This document shows, in pieces, positions 1 through 7,245 of a stretch of 64,000 nucleotides of DNA. A program made the position numbers and the translations under genes. Below the pieces are notes generated by a model. It worked only from the letters and a program-made list of their open reading frames with translations. It was not told the DNA's origin and did no database searches. Source of the DNA: DATAEK01 sp036258055 (GTDB lineage Bacteria; Acidobacteriota; Vicinamibacteria; Vicinamibacterales; 2-12-FULL-66-21). The first letter of the stretch is position 1; the number at the start of each line of letters is the position of its first letter. The DNA lies in contig DATAEK010000317.1 of the NCBI GenBank assembly GCA_036258055.1, forward strand, positions 1-64,000, read 5' to 3'.

Positions 1-410
1 ATGAGCGCTTCGGGGCGCGGCGGGCAACCGGGCACGAAGACATCCACGGGCACGACCTGGTCCACGCCCTGGACGATGGCGTAGTTGTCGAACACGCCGC
101 CGACCGACGCACACGCGCCCATCGAGATCACCCACTTCGGCTCCGGCATCTGGTCGTAGATGCGCCGCAGGACCGGCGCCATCTTCCGCGACAATCGGCC
201 GGCGACGATCATCAGGTCCGACTGGCGCGGCGATCCGCGGAACACCTCGGCGCCGAACCGCGCGATGTCGTAGCGCGAGGCGCTCATCGCCATCATCTCG
301 ATCGCGCAACACGCGAGCCCGAACGTCACCGGCCAAATCGACGATCGGCGCGCCCACTGCACCATCTTCTCGACGGTCGTGGTCAGAACCGGAATCTCCA
401 GGTCAGCCAT
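1..410 (-). CDS. nuoB: NADH-quinone oxidoreductase subunit B (partial, 3' end outside window)
   Basis: This is the 20-kDa subunit of respiratory complex I, which carries the terminal [4Fe-4S] cluster N2 passing electrons to quinone at the cytoplasmic face of the membrane. About 136 residues are visible from the ATG at 410. They show the family hallmarks in order: a Cys-Cys pair in GLACCAIEMMA, the segment SPRQSDLMIVAG, a third cluster cysteine in SMGACASVGG, and a fourth in VPGCPPRPEAL at the window edge. The C-terminus is cut off at base 1. It starts 6 nt after the nuoA stop, in the usual nuoA-nuoB order, so the rest of the nuo operon should lie to the left. Identification is secure. Confidence 0.96.
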   Translation of the reverse strand, partial: MADLEIPVLTTTVEKMVQWARRSSIWPVTFGLACCAIEMMAMSASRYDIARFGAEVFRGSPRQSDLMIVAGRLSRKMAPVLRRIYDQMPEPKWVISMGACASVGGVFDNYAIVQGVDQVVPVDVFVPGCPPRPEAL

Positions 411-416
411 GTAGAT

Positions 417-782
417 TTAGCCCCGCTCGTGTCCCCAGTCGAGCACGCCCTTGCGCCAGACGTAGACGTAGCCCGCCAGCAGGATGGCAAAGAAAACAAC
501 AATCTGAATGAACCCCGTCCAGCCGAGCCCCCGCAGCGCCATCGCGAAGGGGTAGAGAAACGCCACCTCGATGTCGAACAGCAAGAAGATCATCGCGACG
601 AGATAGAACTTGACGGGATGCCGTTCCCGCGCATCCCCGACGGGGGGCATGCCGCATTCGTACGGCGCGAGCTTTTCAGGCGTGGGCTTGTGGGGACCGA
701 CGAGGTTCGACAACAGAACATTGAACGCCCCGAATCCGGCGCCGAACCCGATCATGATCAGGATGGGGACCCACCCGTGCAT
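417..782 (-). CDS. nuoA: NADH-quinone oxidoreductase subunit A
   Basis: A 121-residue membrane subunit of complex I (the ND3 equivalent), part of the proton-pumping arm next to the quinone site. It has three predicted transmembrane segments, near residues 5-27, 60-82 and 88-110. The conserved loop after the first helix contains YECGMPP, with the ND3-type loop cysteine, followed by RHPVKFYLVAMIFLLFD and its acidic DIE motif. Length matches the family (about 120-150). ATG at 782 is the only sensible start, although no strong Shine-Dalgarno sequence precedes it. It is the first gene of a minus-strand nuo operon and is divergent from the glycosyltransferase at 1129. Confidence 0.96.
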   Translation of the reverse strand: MHGWVPILIMIGFGAGFGAFNVLLSNLVGPHKPTPEKLAPYECGMPPVGDARERHPVKFYLVAMIFLLFDIEVAFLYPFAMALRGLGWTGFIQIVVFFAILLAGYVYVWRKGVLDWGHERG

Positions 783-1128
783 CGCGTCACATGTTCCCGC
801 CCGCTTGTGAATGTTTTCTCAAGCGAGCCGCTAACGCGACCGGGGGGATCCGGGCGCGGCGACGGCTAGAGGCGCTCGCCCCGCGACCGTCTAAACACCG
901 CATGCTATCACAGGCGTTTCAAAATCGGTCGAAGGCAGAGCTGCACCCAGTGCGAGTCCAAAACAGCTTCAGTGAACTGCTTGCCCTGGCTCGGCCGGAA
1001 TCTCTGCGCGCGTGCTGGGGCCCACCCCCAGACGCTGCAGCTCGCGCATTCGCGCTCGCTGCGGCTCAAGGCTGCTCGCTCGCGCCGCCGGTTAACAGCG
1101 ACTTGTCGGCTCAGTCAACAGTGCGAGA
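783..1128. other. Divergent intergenic region between nuoA and the 1129 operon
   Basis: 346 bases separate the divergent nuoA and glycosyltransferase genes and must hold the promoters of both operons. The right half is rich in GCTCGC-type low-complexity sequence. Open frames here have no recognisable protein content and are treated as chance frames of GC-rich DNA. I found no convincing -35/-10 pair and no thiamine pyrophosphate riboswitch core, although thiS and thiG lie in the rightward operon. Confidence 0.5.
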
Positions 1129-2469
1129 ATGATCACCATGCGTCTCGCCTGGTTCAGCCCCATGCCGCCGGTGCGATCGGGGGTTGCGGTCTGCAGCGCG
1201 GATCTCGTCGGCGCGCTCTCGGCGGAGTTCGAAATCGACGTGTTCGTCGACGAGCCCGTCGTCCGTGCCGCCCGCGGGGCGCGATCGGCCCACGACTTCG
1301 TCTGGCGTCACGCGCAAGCCTCATACGACCTGACGGTCTTCCAGATGGGCAACTCGTCGAACCACGACTACATCTGGCCGTATCTGTTCCGCTTTCCGGG
1401 TCTCACGGTGCTCCACGACGTGCATCTGCATCATGCGCGCGCGGCGACCCTGCTCAGAAACCGGCGCGCGACCGACTACCGGACCGAGTTCGCATGGAAC
1501 CATCCTGCCGCCGATCCCGATCTCGCCGAGATCGCCGTGGCCGGCTTCGACAATCATCTCTATTACTCCTGGCCGATGACCCGTCTCGTCGCGGAGGCGT
1601 CGCGGCTCGTGGCGGTCCACACACCTGCGCTCGCCGCAATGCTCTCAGCCGATGCCCCTGATGCCCGGATCGACGTCGTTCGCCTCGGCCATGGTGTGAC
1701 GATGACGTCTGCGGAACAGCAGGGCGCCCGCCGTCGAATGCGCGAGCGTTACGGCATCCCGTACAACGCCGTGCTCTTCGGGTGCTTCGGCGGGCTCGCA
1801 CCCGACAAACGGATTCCCGAAATCCTCACGGCCCTCGAGGCGATCCTGCGCTACGTACCCGACGCGCATCTGCTCCTGGCCGGTGCGCCGGCCTCGCACT
1901 ACGACGTCGCGGCCGACGTAGGAAGCCGCGGACTCGACCACCGCACGCGGCTCACGGGCTACCTCGAGTCCGACGATGACTTGACGGCGTGTCTGGCGGC
2001 GTGCGACGTGTCGATCAATATGCGATGGCCCACCGCGCGCGAGATCTCGGGCCCGTGGCTTCGCGCCCTCGCCCTCGCCAAGCCAACCATCATCATGGAC
2101 CTCGCGCACTCGAGCGGCGTGCCGTCGCTCGACCCGCGAACCTGGCAGCCGCATCAGGAGGGGGCCTCGCATGCGGTGCCCATCTGTGTGGCCATCGACA
2201 TCGTGGACGAAGTGCATTCGCTCAAAGTGGCGATGCGACGGCTGTCCGCTGACGCCGAGCTTCGCGAGTCGCTTGGCCGCGCGGGCCACGATTATTGGCG
2301 GCGCGAACACACGATCGCCGGCATGATCGAAGACTACCGTCGCGTCATCACGCGCGCGATCACCCTCGAGCTGCCCCGCGGCGCGCTGCCGGCGCATGCA
2401 ACGGATGACGGCAGCCACGCGCTCCGACGGCTGCTCGACGACTTCGGCATGCCTTCACCTTTGAGGTAG
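1129..2469 (+). CDS. Glycosyltransferase family 4-like protein
   Basis: A 446-residue soluble GT-B fold transferase. The N-terminal half opens with a nucleotide-fold strand and loop, MRLAWFSPMPPVRSGVAV, as in family-4 transferases. The C-terminal half has FGCFGGLAPDKRIPEILTAL, the usual start of the donor-binding domain, and a late segment around REISGPWLRALALAKPTII at the position of the EX7E motif. The second Glu of that motif is not evident. Substrate cannot be predicted. Translation could also begin at the ATG at 1138, where family similarity starts. It is the first gene of a rightward operon: thiS starts 3 nt after its stop. A role in surface glycan synthesis is inferred from family and from the sugar-related methyltransferase downstream. 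Confidence 0.8.
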   Translation: MITMRLAWFSPMPPVRSGVAVCSADLVGALSAEFEIDVFVDEPVVRAARGARSAHDFVWRHAQASYDLTVFQMGNSSNHDYIWPYLFRFPGLTVLHDVHLHHARAATLLRNRRATDYRTEFAWNHPAADPDLAEIAVAGFDNHLYYSWPMTRLVAEASRLVAVHTPALAAMLSADAPDARIDVVRLGHGVTMTSAEQQGARRRMRERYGIPYNAVLFGCFGGLAPDKRIPEILTALEAILRYVPDAHLLLAGAPASHYDVAADVGSRGLDHRTRLTGYLESDDDLTACLAACDVSINMRWPTAREISGPWLRALALAKPTIIMDLAHSSGVPSLDPRTWQPHQEGASHAVPICVAIDIVDEVHSLKVAMRRLSADAELRESLGRAGHDYWRREHTIAGMIEDYRRVITRAITLELPRGALPAHATDDGSHALRRLLDDFGMPSPLR

Positions 2470-2472
2470 ACT

Positions 2473-2673
2473 TTGACGATACGCGTGAACGGCGAACCGC
2501 GCGAGATCGGCGGACCGCTGAGCATCAGCGCGCTGCTCGCCCAGTTCGACATCGATCCCCGCCGCGTTGCGGTCGAGCACAACCTCGAGATCGTCAAACG
2601 CGCCCGCTACGACACCACGATGGTTCAGGCCGGCGACGAGATCGAGATCGTGAATTTCGTCGGGGGCGGCTAG
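2473..2673 (+). CDS. thiS: Sulfur carrier protein ThiS
   Basis: A 66-residue ubiquitin-fold protein that carries sulfur as a C-terminal thiocarboxylate and donates it to ThiG during thiazole synthesis for thiamine. It has the family N-terminus (MTIRVNGEPREI), a central VAVEHNLEIVKR segment and GDEIEIVNFVGGG ending in the required Gly-Gly. The start is TTG at 2473, just 3 nt after the stop of the upstream glycosyltransferase. A GAGG Shine-Dalgarno inside the last codons of that gene (2463-2466) supports this start and suggests translational coupling. The adenylating enzyme ThiF is not in the window. Confidence 0.93.
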   Translation: MTIRVNGEPREIGGPLSISALLAQFDIDPRRVAVEHNLEIVKRARYDTTMVQAGDEIEIVNFVGGG

Positions 2674-2683
2674 GCCCTCGCGG

Positions 2684-2716
2684 ATGGCACATGGGAAATG
2701 GCAAATGGAAAATGGC
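2684..2716 (+). repeat. Short tandem ATGG(C/A)-AATGG repeat tract
   Basis: The thiS-thiG gap holds a run of near-identical words built on AATGGCAAATGG-like units. The same words occur on the opposite strand at 35979-36017. Both tracts lie between co-directional genes and read in the direction of transcription. No function can be assigned from sequence. Confidence 0.6.
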
Positions 2717-2749
2717 AGCAACCAGCGAATTACGATTCCTTGAAGACCC

Positions 2750-3553
2750 ATGGTTTCTGATCCACTCGTCATCGCCGACAGAACCTTCCGATCGCGGCTG
2801 ATTGTTGGCACCGGCAAGTACCCATCACATGCCGTGATGGCGGATGCCCACGGCGCCTCGGGTTCCGACATGGTCACGGTCGCGGTTCGCCGCGTGAACC
2901 TGACCGACCGCAGCCAGGAATCGCTGCTCGACTACATCGATCGCGAGCGGATCTTCATCCTGCCGAACACCGCCGGGTGTTATACCGCTGACGAGGCGAT
3001 TCGTACCGCGCGGCTGGGACGCGAGGTCGGGCTGTCGAACTGGGTGAAGCTGGAAGTGATCGGCGACGAGCGGACGCTGTTCCCGGACAACGAAGCGTTG
3101 CTCGAGGCCACGCGGGTGCTCGTGCGCGAGGGATTCGTCGTCCTGCCGTACACCAATGACGATCCGGTGGTCTGCCGCAAGCTCGAAGCGGCGGGCGCCG
3201 CCGCCGTCATGCCGCTCGGTGCCCCGATTGGTTCCGGGCTCGGCATTCAGAATCCGAACAACATCCGCATCATCCGCGAGCAGGCGCGCGTCCCCGTCAT
3301 CGTCGACGCTGGTGTCGGCACGGCATCGGATGCGGCGGTCGCGATGGAGCTTGGCGCAGACGGCGTGCTGATGAACACCGCGATCGCGCTCGCCCAGGAT
3401 CCGGTGGCGATGGCCACCGCCATGAAGCTGGCCGTGGAGGCCGGGCGCCTCGCGTTCAGGGCCGGACGCATTCCGCGCCGCGCCCACGCTTCGGCCAGCA
3501 GCCCCCTTGACGGGTTGATTGCAACTGGCGCCGGCAGCGGCCGCACCGTCTGA
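2750..3553 (+). CDS. thiG: Thiazole synthase ThiG
   Basis: A 267-residue TIM-barrel enzyme that makes the thiazole phosphate of thiamine from deoxyxylulose 5-phosphate, dehydroglycine and ThiS thiocarboxylate. Visible hallmarks: LIVGTGKYPS near residues 18-26, NTAGCYTADEAIRTARLGRE, the Schiff-base lysine region SNWVKLEVIGD (K100), VLPYTNDDPV, MPLGAPIGSGLGIQNP, and the phosphate-binding end VIVDAGVGTASDAAVAMELG. Length is normal for the family (about 255-270). The ATG at 2750 has a weak GAAG upstream. It pairs with thiS but sits between a glycosyltransferase and a methyltransferase rather than beside other thi genes, and the next gene starts immediately after its stop. Confidence 0.96.
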   Translation: MVSDPLVIADRTFRSRLIVGTGKYPSHAVMADAHGASGSDMVTVAVRRVNLTDRSQESLLDYIDRERIFILPNTAGCYTADEAIRTARLGREVGLSNWVKLEVIGDERTLFPDNEALLEATRVLVREGFVVLPYTNDDPVVCRKLEAAGAAAVMPLGAPIGSGLGIQNPNNIRIIREQARVPVIVDAGVGTASDAAVAMELGADGVLMNTAIALAQDPVAMATAMKLAVEAGRLAFRAGRIPRRAHASASSPLDGLIATGAGSGRTV

Positions 3554-4996
3554 ATGGCCGAGCGCCTGGAAGAAACGCTGCGGCGGCTGAAGCGCGAGCG
3601 TGACGAGGCCGACCGCCGGTACAACGAGGCGCTGACGGCGCTCGATCGGACGCTGCCGCCCCTCTCTCTGAATGACCCGCCATCGCCGGTCGATACGCAC
3701 CAGCTCGAGGCGCTCAACAACGCGTGGAACATCATCCCGGCGCCGCCGTCTGCGTCAGGGCTGCGACAAAAGCTGGCGAGGTTGGTCTGGAACAGGGTCG
3801 CGCCCTACTTCCAGCGTCAGGTCGCCTTCAACTCCTGGCTGGTCGATCATCTCAATCGCAACGTAGCGTCCGCACGCGAGTCGCAGCGCGCGGCCGAGCA
3901 AGCTGCCGCCGCGTTGCGCCAGCAGTTCGCGGAGCTCCAGGGTTTCCAGTCGCGCCTGATCGTGTACCTCCAGCAGATCACCGCGTATGTCGATACCCGC
4001 GATCGCGAGGCGGCCGGCGGCGCGCTCGTGCTGAACACGGCGCTCAGCGGCCTAGCTGAGAACGTGGACAAGCGCGCCGAATCGATCGCGGCGCGCGACT
4101 CGCGTCTGAACGCCCGCACGGCGGAGATTGCCGCCGCCCTTGAGGATGTGCGCGCCCTCGCTGCCGTCTCCCAGCAATCCTCGCTCACCGTAAAGCGCGA
4201 GCTCGAACGGCTCCTCTCGTCGTCTTCTGTGCCTTCCATCACTGCGGGCGGGTCGACAACGAGTACCCAGGCCGGGAAGCCGGGCGCCGCGTTCGCACCG
4301 GCCCTCGATGCCTACAAGTACCTCGGATTCGAGGATCAGTTCCGCGGCTCGCGTGATGTGATCCGGGCGCGGCTCGAGAGCTATCTGCCGTTCTTCGCAG
4401 GCGCGGCAGACGTGCTGGATGTCGGATGCGGGCGCGGTGAGTTCCTCGAGCTGCTCGCAACGTCCGGCGTCAGCGCCAGGGGAATCGACCTCAATCACGA
4501 GATGGCCGAGTCGTGCCGGGCGCGCGGCCTCGACGTCGTCGAGGCGGACGCCGTGGGCTATCTCACCTCGCTTCCCGATGCCTCTCTCGGCGGGCTCTTC
4601 GCCGCGCAGGTCGTTGAGCACCTGCAACCCGCGTATCTGCTGCAGTTCCTCGAGCTGGCGGGGCACAAGCTGCGACCAGGCGCGCGGCTCGTGGTCGAGA
4701 CGCTCAATCCCGCGTGCTGGGTCGCGTTTTTCGACAGCTACATTCGTGACATCACGCACGTGACGCCACTACATCCTGAAACGCTTCGCTACCTCGTACT
4801 TGCGAGCGGCTTCTCGCGCGCCGACATCGAGTATCGGTCGCCAGTGCCGCCCAAGGATCGACTCGCGGCTCTGGTCACACCTGAAGGCGCTGACGAAGCC
4901 TTGAGCGAGCTCGCCGAGTCGATCAATGCCAACACAGACAAGCTGAATCGCCGGCTGTTCACGCATCTCGACTACGCCGTGATCGGCCAGGCGTAG
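3554..4996 (+). CDS. Coiled-coil class I SAM-dependent methyltransferase
   Basis: A 480-residue soluble protein starting on the base after the thiG stop, so it is almost certainly co-transcribed. Residues 1-45 and about 95-225 are highly charged and Ala/Gln-rich, with a predicted long coiled coil. The C-terminal part (about 255-480) is a Rossmann methyltransferase: motif I VLDVGCGRGEFLELL, then GIDLN, VEADAV and AAQVVEHL. This layout, a coiled coil before a methyltransferase, resembles proteins that modify growing surface-glycan chains such as O-antigen terminators. That role is inferred, and small-molecule methylation cannot be excluded. Confidence 0.8.
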   Translation: MAERLEETLRRLKRERDEADRRYNEALTALDRTLPPLSLNDPPSPVDTHQLEALNNAWNIIPAPPSASGLRQKLARLVWNRVAPYFQRQVAFNSWLVDHLNRNVASARESQRAAEQAAAALRQQFAELQGFQSRLIVYLQQITAYVDTRDREAAGGALVLNTALSGLAENVDKRAESIAARDSRLNARTAEIAAALEDVRALAAVSQQSSLTVKRELERLLSSSSVPSITAGGSTTSTQAGKPGAAFAPALDAYKYLGFEDQFRGSRDVIRARLESYLPFFAGAADVLDVGCGRGEFLELLATSGVSARGIDLNHEMAESCRARGLDVVEADAVGYLTSLPDASLGGLFAAQVVEHLQPAYLLQFLELAGHKLRPGARLVVETLNPACWVAFFDSYIRDITHVTPLHPETLRYLVLASGFSRADIEYRSPVPPKDRLAALVTPEGADEALSELAESINANTDKLNRRLFTHLDYAVIGQA

Positions 4997-5359
4997 GTTG
5001 AGGACTCCACGCCCCAGCTCGATCGATCGTGTGCGTACTCGCACGGGGAACAGGGTTCACTGGCGTTGACCGCGCGCGATCCGGACACATGTGCGGACGC
5101 TCGCCGGCGCCCCTCTTACCCCATGCGCTCAGTGATTTGGCGTCGATCGTAGCCGCCGGAAACGACGGCATCCACTGCCGGCGATCCACCCGACTTGTCT
5201 GGCTGGTTACAGATTTGTGAGTAAACTACCCGGTTGAACGGATATCGCGGTAGGGTCCTCGAGCTCGAAAGCGCCGTTTTCCCGAGGCTTTGCGCAGTGT
5301 GGCACTCCTTTGCGCCATCGGAACGGGGTTTGCCCTTCCCGGGGGACAAGGGAACCCTC
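4997..5359 (+). other. Long intergenic region and leader of the repeat-protein gene
   Basis: 363 bases without a gene lead into the secreted repeat protein. An open frame continues upstream of its ATG at 5360, but the signal peptide begins at that ATG, so the upstream part is read as leader. TAAACT at 5222-5227 is a weak candidate -10 without a well-spaced -35. The last 34 bases form a hairpin listed separately. Confidence 0.5.
5326..5357 (+). promoter_or_regulatory. Hairpin covering the ribosome-binding region of the 5360 gene
   Basis: GGGTT (5326-5330) pairs with AACCC (5353-5357), and CCCTT (5333-5337) with AAGGG (5348-5352), leaving a two-base bulge on the 5' side and a 10-base loop. The 3' arm contains AAGGGA, the only plausible Shine-Dalgarno, ending 6 nt before the ATG at 5360. 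Folding would mask the ribosome-binding site, so this could limit or regulate translation. It is structural evidence only. Confidence 0.5.
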
Positions 5360-7150
5360 ATGAAACGACATCCAGGCTCGTACTTCTTCATACTGACGCT
5401 CGTAATCCTGCTCGGTACAGCATCGCGGCTGTCCGCACAGACCGTCATGTGGGACGCGAATTCGGAGCCTGACGTCGCGGGATACATCCTCTATTACGGG
5501 TCCTCCTCGGGCGCCTACTCGAATCAGGTCGACGTCGGCAATCGCACCAGTTACAACCTGAACATCGACTGGTCGCGCAACTGGTTCTTCGCCGTGCAGG
5601 CATACTCCACCGCCGGCGCCACCAGCCCGCTGTCGGTTGAAGCGCAGTGGACACCGGTCGCGACGCCGCCGCAGGGCACACGATTGACCTCGCTCGACGC
5701 GAGCACGGCAGGACCCTATCAGGTCGGTCAGCCGGTGACATGGACCGCATCAGGCACGAGCTCCAAGGGACCGCTCGAATACAGGTTCTGGATGTCGAGC
5801 GCCGGCTCGTGGAAGATGATGCAGGACTTCAGCGCGAGCAGCGCGTTCACGTGGGTGCCGACCTGGTCGGATCAGGGTCCGCACCTCCTGCAGGTGTGGG
5901 CGCGCACGGTCGGGTCGACCGCTCAATACGAAGCCTTCCTCGGCACGCCGCAGTTCGACGTGATGTCGTCGCCGATGGAGATCTCCGCCGATCTGGACTT
6001 CCCCACGCCGCCGAACAATCCCGTGACGTGGACGGCGAAGGTCGCGGGCAGCACCTCCACGGCGCTCGAGTACAAGTTCTGGGTGCAGGATCTCCGCACT
6101 GGCGTGTGGAGCGTGATGCGCGACTACAACCCGAGCCCCCAGGCCGTCTGGGTGCCGACCACTCCCGGCCAGTACGGCGTGCAAGCCTGGGCGCGGCGCC
6201 CGGGGACGAGCGCGCCTTACGATACGTGGGCGGGAACGAACCTCATCGAGATCAAGTCGTCACCGCTACAGGTAACGCGGCTCGACGCCGACACCGACTT
6301 CCCCTTGCAGACCGGTACGACCGTCACGTGGACCGCACGGGTGAAGGGCGGCACCGCTGGTCCGCTTCAGTACCAGTTCTGGCTCTTCTCCAACAACCGC
6401 TGGACGCTCGGCCAGGCCTGGAGCTCGGCGAAGACGTTCACGTGGCGGCCGACGTGGTCGGACGCCGGCGCGCATGCGGTGCAGGTGTGGGCCCGTAACG
6501 CCGGATCCACAGCGGACTACGACGCGTGGAAAGGCACGCCACTCTTCCAGGTCCAGTCGGCCGCTCTCCATATGACGGCTGACAAGCAGTTCCCGCTGGC
6601 TCCGGGTACGACCGTGCGATGGACGGCGCAGGTGCCCGATACGACCGTCGGCTTCCAGTATCAGTTCTGGATCTACGGCCAGTCGAACGGCCAGTGGACC
6701 ATGGCGCAGCCGTACTCTGTAGCCAACACCTTCGACTGGACGCCGAGCGTTGGCACCTATGCCATCCAGGCGTGGGCCAAGCGGAACGGATCGACCGCTG
6801 CATACGACGCGTGGCGCAGCAGCGACTGGCTGACGGTGGGTCTGCTCCCGGTGAAGGTGCATTCGCTGCTGCCGAACAAGACGCTGCCGGCCTCGGTCAA
6901 CACGACGATCACCTGGACGGCGCTCGCGAGCGGTGGAACCAGCGGGCCGCTGCAGTATCAATTCTTGCGGTACGACACGGCCACGGGCTGGACGACGGCG
7001 CAGGCCTGGGGCCCCTTGAACACCTACACGTGGACGCCCTCGAGCACGGACGCCGGGCCGCACGCCCTGCAGGTCTGGGTGAGGAGCGCCGGCTCCACGG
7101 CGCAGTACGAGGCGTACGGCGCGACAGGGTACTTCACGATCGTTCCCTAG
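5360..7150 (+). CDS. Secreted protein with fibronectin-like N-domain and five ~95-residue repeats
   Basis: A 596-residue exported protein. Residues 1-27 are a signal peptide (MKRHPG, a hydrophobic core, then cleavage after SAQ). Residues about 28-100 resemble a fibronectin type III domain (WDANSEPDVAGYILYYG). Five tandem repeats follow, beginning near residues 107, 206, 303, 399 and 497. Each follows the pattern VTWTA..., LQYQFW..., a tryptophan strand, TWTP..., then VQVWAR..GSTAQYEA. The alternating aromatic strands suggest an all-beta immunoglobulin-like fold, perhaps akin to Y_Y_Y domains. I recognise no catalytic motif or C-terminal sorting signal. A paralogue with four repeats lies at 29688, and the two bracket the polysaccharide locus. 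A surface adhesin or glycan-binding role is a guess. Confidence 0.8.
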   Translation: MKRHPGSYFFILTLVILLGTASRLSAQTVMWDANSEPDVAGYILYYGSSSGAYSNQVDVGNRTSYNLNIDWSRNWFFAVQAYSTAGATSPLSVEAQWTPVATPPQGTRLTSLDASTAGPYQVGQPVTWTASGTSSKGPLEYRFWMSSAGSWKMMQDFSASSAFTWVPTWSDQGPHLLQVWARTVGSTAQYEAFLGTPQFDVMSSPMEISADLDFPTPPNNPVTWTAKVAGSTSTALEYKFWVQDLRTGVWSVMRDYNPSPQAVWVPTTPGQYGVQAWARRPGTSAPYDTWAGTNLIEIKSSPLQVTRLDADTDFPLQTGTTVTWTARVKGGTAGPLQYQFWLFSNNRWTLGQAWSSAKTFTWRPTWSDAGAHAVQVWARNAGSTADYDAWKGTPLFQVQSAALHMTADKQFPLAPGTTVRWTAQVPDTTVGFQYQFWIYGQSNGQWTMAQPYSVANTFDWTPSVGTYAIQAWAKRNGSTAAYDAWRSSDWLTVGLLPVKVHSLLPNKTLPASVNTTITWTALASGGTSGPLQYQFLRYDTATGWTTAQAWGPLNTYTWTPSSTDAGPHALQVWVRSAGSTAQYEAYGATGYFTIVP

Positions 7151-7190
7151 GAACGACCCAGTTCTAGCGTTCTCGGTTCCCGGTTCGCGG

Positions 7191-7226
7191 TTCTCGGTTC
7201 GGCGTTCGAAGATTGTGAACCGAGAA
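7191..7226. terminator. Inverted repeat between convergent genes, candidate bidirectional terminator
   Basis: TTCTCGGTTC (7191-7200) is perfectly complementary to GAACCGAGAA (7217-7226) across a 16-base loop. Upstream, 7167-7190 carries further CGGTTC-type words, and GAACCGGGAAC follows at 7231-7241, so alternative pairings exist. It sits between the stops of the convergent genes at 7150 and 7246. No T-run follows on either strand, so termination is inferred from position and symmetry. Confidence 0.5.
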
Positions 7227-7245
7227 TTGAGAACCGGGAACTTCG

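Noticed and set aside
783..1128. Possible thiamine riboswitch upstream of the thiS/thiG operon
   Set aside because: The conserved CUGAGA and ACCUGAUCUGG-type cores were not found.
5300..5313. Sigma54-like TGGCAC-N4-TTGC
   Set aside because: The GG-to-GC spacing is one base short of the strict requirement for sigma54, and no activator gene is nearby.
5281..5340. Minus-strand resemblance to a c-di-GMP riboswitch (GGGCAAACC and CGCAAAGCC words)
   Set aside because: The words occur on the strand opposite the gene that follows and in the wrong order and spacing; there is no downstream minus-strand gene. Treated as chance.
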